Source: Opitutus terrae PB90-1 (GTDB lineage Bacteria; Verrucomicrobiota; Verrucomicrobiia; Opitutales; Opitutaceae). Taken from it: a stretch of 64,000 nt of DNA. A program made the translations under genes and the position numbers. Below are positions 62,635-64,000 of the stretch, piece after piece. Where the stretch lies: positions 3,977,001 to 4,041,000 of the forward strand of contig NC_010571.1 in assembly GCF_000019965.1 (NCBI RefSeq), given 5' to 3'. The notes below the pieces were generated by a model. That model saw only the letters and a list, made by a program, of their open reading frames with translations, made no database searches and was not told where the DNA came from. Each line of letters begins with the position of its first letter. Position 1 is the stretch's first letter.

Positions 62635-63051
62635 ATGAAGAAACTTCTCTGTCTCGTCTGCGTGCTCGTCGTCGCGCCGATCGCCTCTGCTGCTGATGGC
62701 GTGGGCGTGTTCCAGGCCGGTCTGCGCGATTTCCAAATCAACGGCGCCGATGCGCTTCTCGGCACCTGGTATGGCACCGATGCCGATCAGGAAAGACTCG
62801 CCCGGCTGCGGGAACGGCTGAACAAGCTGAGCCGCGAGCTCGGGCCGGTCGTCGATACGCAGGTGTTCGCGCCGCACAGCCTCGGGCGGCACGTGCAACG
62901 ACTCTACGGGGTGCTCTACTTTCAGAAGCGACCGCTCTGGCTGCGCGCCGATTTCTACGAGATCAATGGACGGAGTGGATTCGTCGCGCTGGAGTTTTCA
63001 CTCGTGCCGGACGACGTGCTGCCGCTGACGTGGGTGACGCTGCGCGAGTGA
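62635..63051 (+). CDS. small exported hypothetical protein
   Basis: 138 residues. A signal peptide (MKKLLCLVCVLVVAPIASAA) is followed by a short mature part with LLGTWYGTDADQERLARLRERLNKLSRELGPVVD and RLYGVLYFQKRPLWLRADFYEI, including a probable amphipathic helix. Not recognised. It precedes the isoprenylcysteine-methyltransferase-like gene by 58 bp in the same direction. Confidence 0.8.
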   Translation: MKKLLCLVCVLVVAPIASAADGVGVFQAGLRDFQINGADALLGTWYGTDADQERLARLRERLNKLSRELGPVVDTQVFAPHSLGRHVQRLYGVLYFQKRPLWLRADFYEINGRSGFVALEFSLVPDDVLPLTWVTLRE

Positions 63052-63109
63052 GCCCGGGCTCTGGCGTAGGATTGCAGGCTGAGGCGGACCGTGAAGGCTG
63101 CTTCGTGGG

Positions 63110-63601
63110 ATGCACGCCGTGACCGACGCCAAGCTCGCTTTCCGCGCCATCGTGTCCTTCGCGGCGCTGCCGGGCATCGTTGCGGGCGTGATTCCGTGGG
63201 TGATCGCGTGGGGTCAACCGCACGCGGAGCACGCGTGGATTTTGGGTATGGTTGTTCTGGTGCTCGGCGGTATCGGATTGGGCTGGTGCGTGCGCGACTT
63301 TTTCCTGGCGGGTCGCGGAACACTGGCGCCATGGGATCCCCCGCGGCAACTCGTGATCGTCGGGCTTTATCGCTTCGTGCGAAATCCGATGTATCTGTCG
63401 GTGCTGCTGGTCGTGGCGGGGTGGGGCTTGTTCTTCGGTTCGTGGGCGCTGGCGACGTATGCGGCGGTCCTGGCGGTCGGGTTCCATTTGCGCGTGGTGT
63501 TGCACGAGGAGCGCTGGCTGGCGCGGCAGTTTCGCGACGAGTGGACCCGCTACACGCGCGAGGTGGCACGCTGGATGCCGAAGTGGCCGCACGACGGCTG
63601 A
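63110..63601 (+). CDS. isoprenylcysteine carboxyl methyltransferase/phospholipid methyltransferase-like membrane protein
   Basis: 163 residues with about four to five membrane helices. The C-terminal block GLYRFVRNPMYLSVLLVVAGWGLFFGSWAL and VVLHEERWLARQFRDEWTRYTREVARWMP matches the ICMT/PEMT family (RNPxY, the E..L..xFG/D-Y-x-x-Y pattern), which uses S-adenosylmethionine at the membrane. The actual acceptor in bacteria is usually unknown. Confidence 0.88.
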   Translation: MHAVTDAKLAFRAIVSFAALPGIVAGVIPWVIAWGQPHAEHAWILGMVVLVLGGIGLGWCVRDFFLAGRGTLAPWDPPRQLVIVGLYRFVRNPMYLSVLLVVAGWGLFFGSWALATYAAVLAVGFHLRVVLHEERWLARQFRDEWTRYTREVARWMPKWPHDG

Positions 63602-63704
63602 AACGGCTGTATCGCAGGTTCTGGTGCGGCGGTGATCGCACCACGACCGCCGGGGCGTTGCGTCGGAACGGCGCACAGGATCACCTACACCGAAAGACAC
63701 GACG

Positions 63705-64000
63705 ATGAAAATGACGCAGATCCCGTTTGGCGTGACCGACTGGTCGACGGTGAAGCCCGAGCGCAAAGCTGGTGAAACCGGATGGGCGGATTGGCGGGTT
63801 TGCCAGTTCGGCAATATTCGCGTGCGGATGCTGGAGTATTCCGCTGGCTACCGGGCGGATCACTGGTGCGAGAAGGGGCACATCCTACTCTGCATCGAGG
63901 GCGAACTGGTGACGGAGCTCAAGGACGGGCGGCGGTTCGTCATGCGGCCCGGCATGAGCTATCAGGTTGCGGACGGGGCCGAGCCGCATCGCTCGTCCAC
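63705..64000 (+). CDS. small cupin-fold protein, 3'-truncated by the window edge
   Basis: 98 residues from ATG 63705 to the window end, still open. Cupin-like pattern with RADHWCEKGHILLCIEGELVTELKDGRRF and FVMRPGMSYQVADGAEPHRS; the Asp-His-Trp-Cys-x-Lys-Gly-His stretch is a characteristic cluster of a small cupin group. Substrate and metal are unknown. The C-terminal end lies beyond this window. Confidence 0.8.
   Translation, partial: MKMTQIPFGVTDWSTVKPERKAGETGWADWRVCQFGNIRVRMLEYSAGYRADHWCEKGHILLCIEGELVTELKDGRRFVMRPGMSYQVADGAEPHRSS

Overview
The window is high-GC bacterial chromosome with dense genes. It most likely comes from an Opitutaceae-type verrucomicrobion (Opitutus or a close relative). 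That assignment is inference from the gene mix: a giant RHS protein, a DUF748/AsmA-like protein, Rho with a long disordered N-terminus, type IV pilus ATPases, many PAS/receiver signalling proteins, and many starts with no visible Shine-Dalgarno. No 16S rRNA gene is present to confirm it. No CRISPR array, insertion sequence or integrase was seen.

Layout. 1-12.4 kb: a polymorphic secreted locus. It holds the 3' part of a large Ig/TIG-domain surface protein, a 2827-residue RHS protein whose variable C-terminus carries an HExxH metallopeptidase signature, and a small lipoprotein 2 bp downstream that could be its immunity partner. 12.4-17.1 kb: a lower-GC spacer with a 29-bp tandem repeat, a two-gene operon (metal-blind Fur-like regulator plus membrane DUF4041/GIY-YIG protein), a ClC channel with CBS domains, and tRNA-Glu(CTC). 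17.5-24.9 kb: signalling block with two hybrid histidine kinases, a degenerate receiver and an HDOD protein. 25.2-33.4 kb: envelope proteins (DUF481, an unknown EF-hand membrane protein, DUF748) and an unrecognised protein of possible glycan function. 33.5-38.6 kb: comM, an HD hydrolase, coaE, rho. 38.7-44.6 kb: type IV pilus/type II secretion block (PilB-like, PilT, PilB-like, PilC). 44.6-57.8 kb: housekeeping and miscellaneous genes (YhaM-like exonuclease, DUF2238, isochorismatase, metallophosphatase, ppk, GH5 glycosidase, PAS-SpoIIE phosphatase, exported oligoendopeptidase F, ychF, DUF456). 58.5-60.1 kb: rpsP-trmD-rplS without rimM, closed by a clear terminator. 60.2-64 kb: a ThuA-like protein and a Gfo/Idh/MocA oxidoreductase flanked by 7-nt repeats, then small genes ending in a truncated cupin.

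Leads most worth checking: (1) the RHS metallopeptidase tip with its adjacent lipoprotein; (2) a dispersed heptanucleotide repeat that occurs both between genes and in-frame inside the RHS gene; (3) the Fur-like/DUF4041-GIY-YIG operon; (4) a receiver whose phosphoacceptor Asp is Ala, paired with HDOD; (5) the disordered Gly/Arg-rich extension of Rho. Functions are assigned from motifs read in the translations; no database search was possible.
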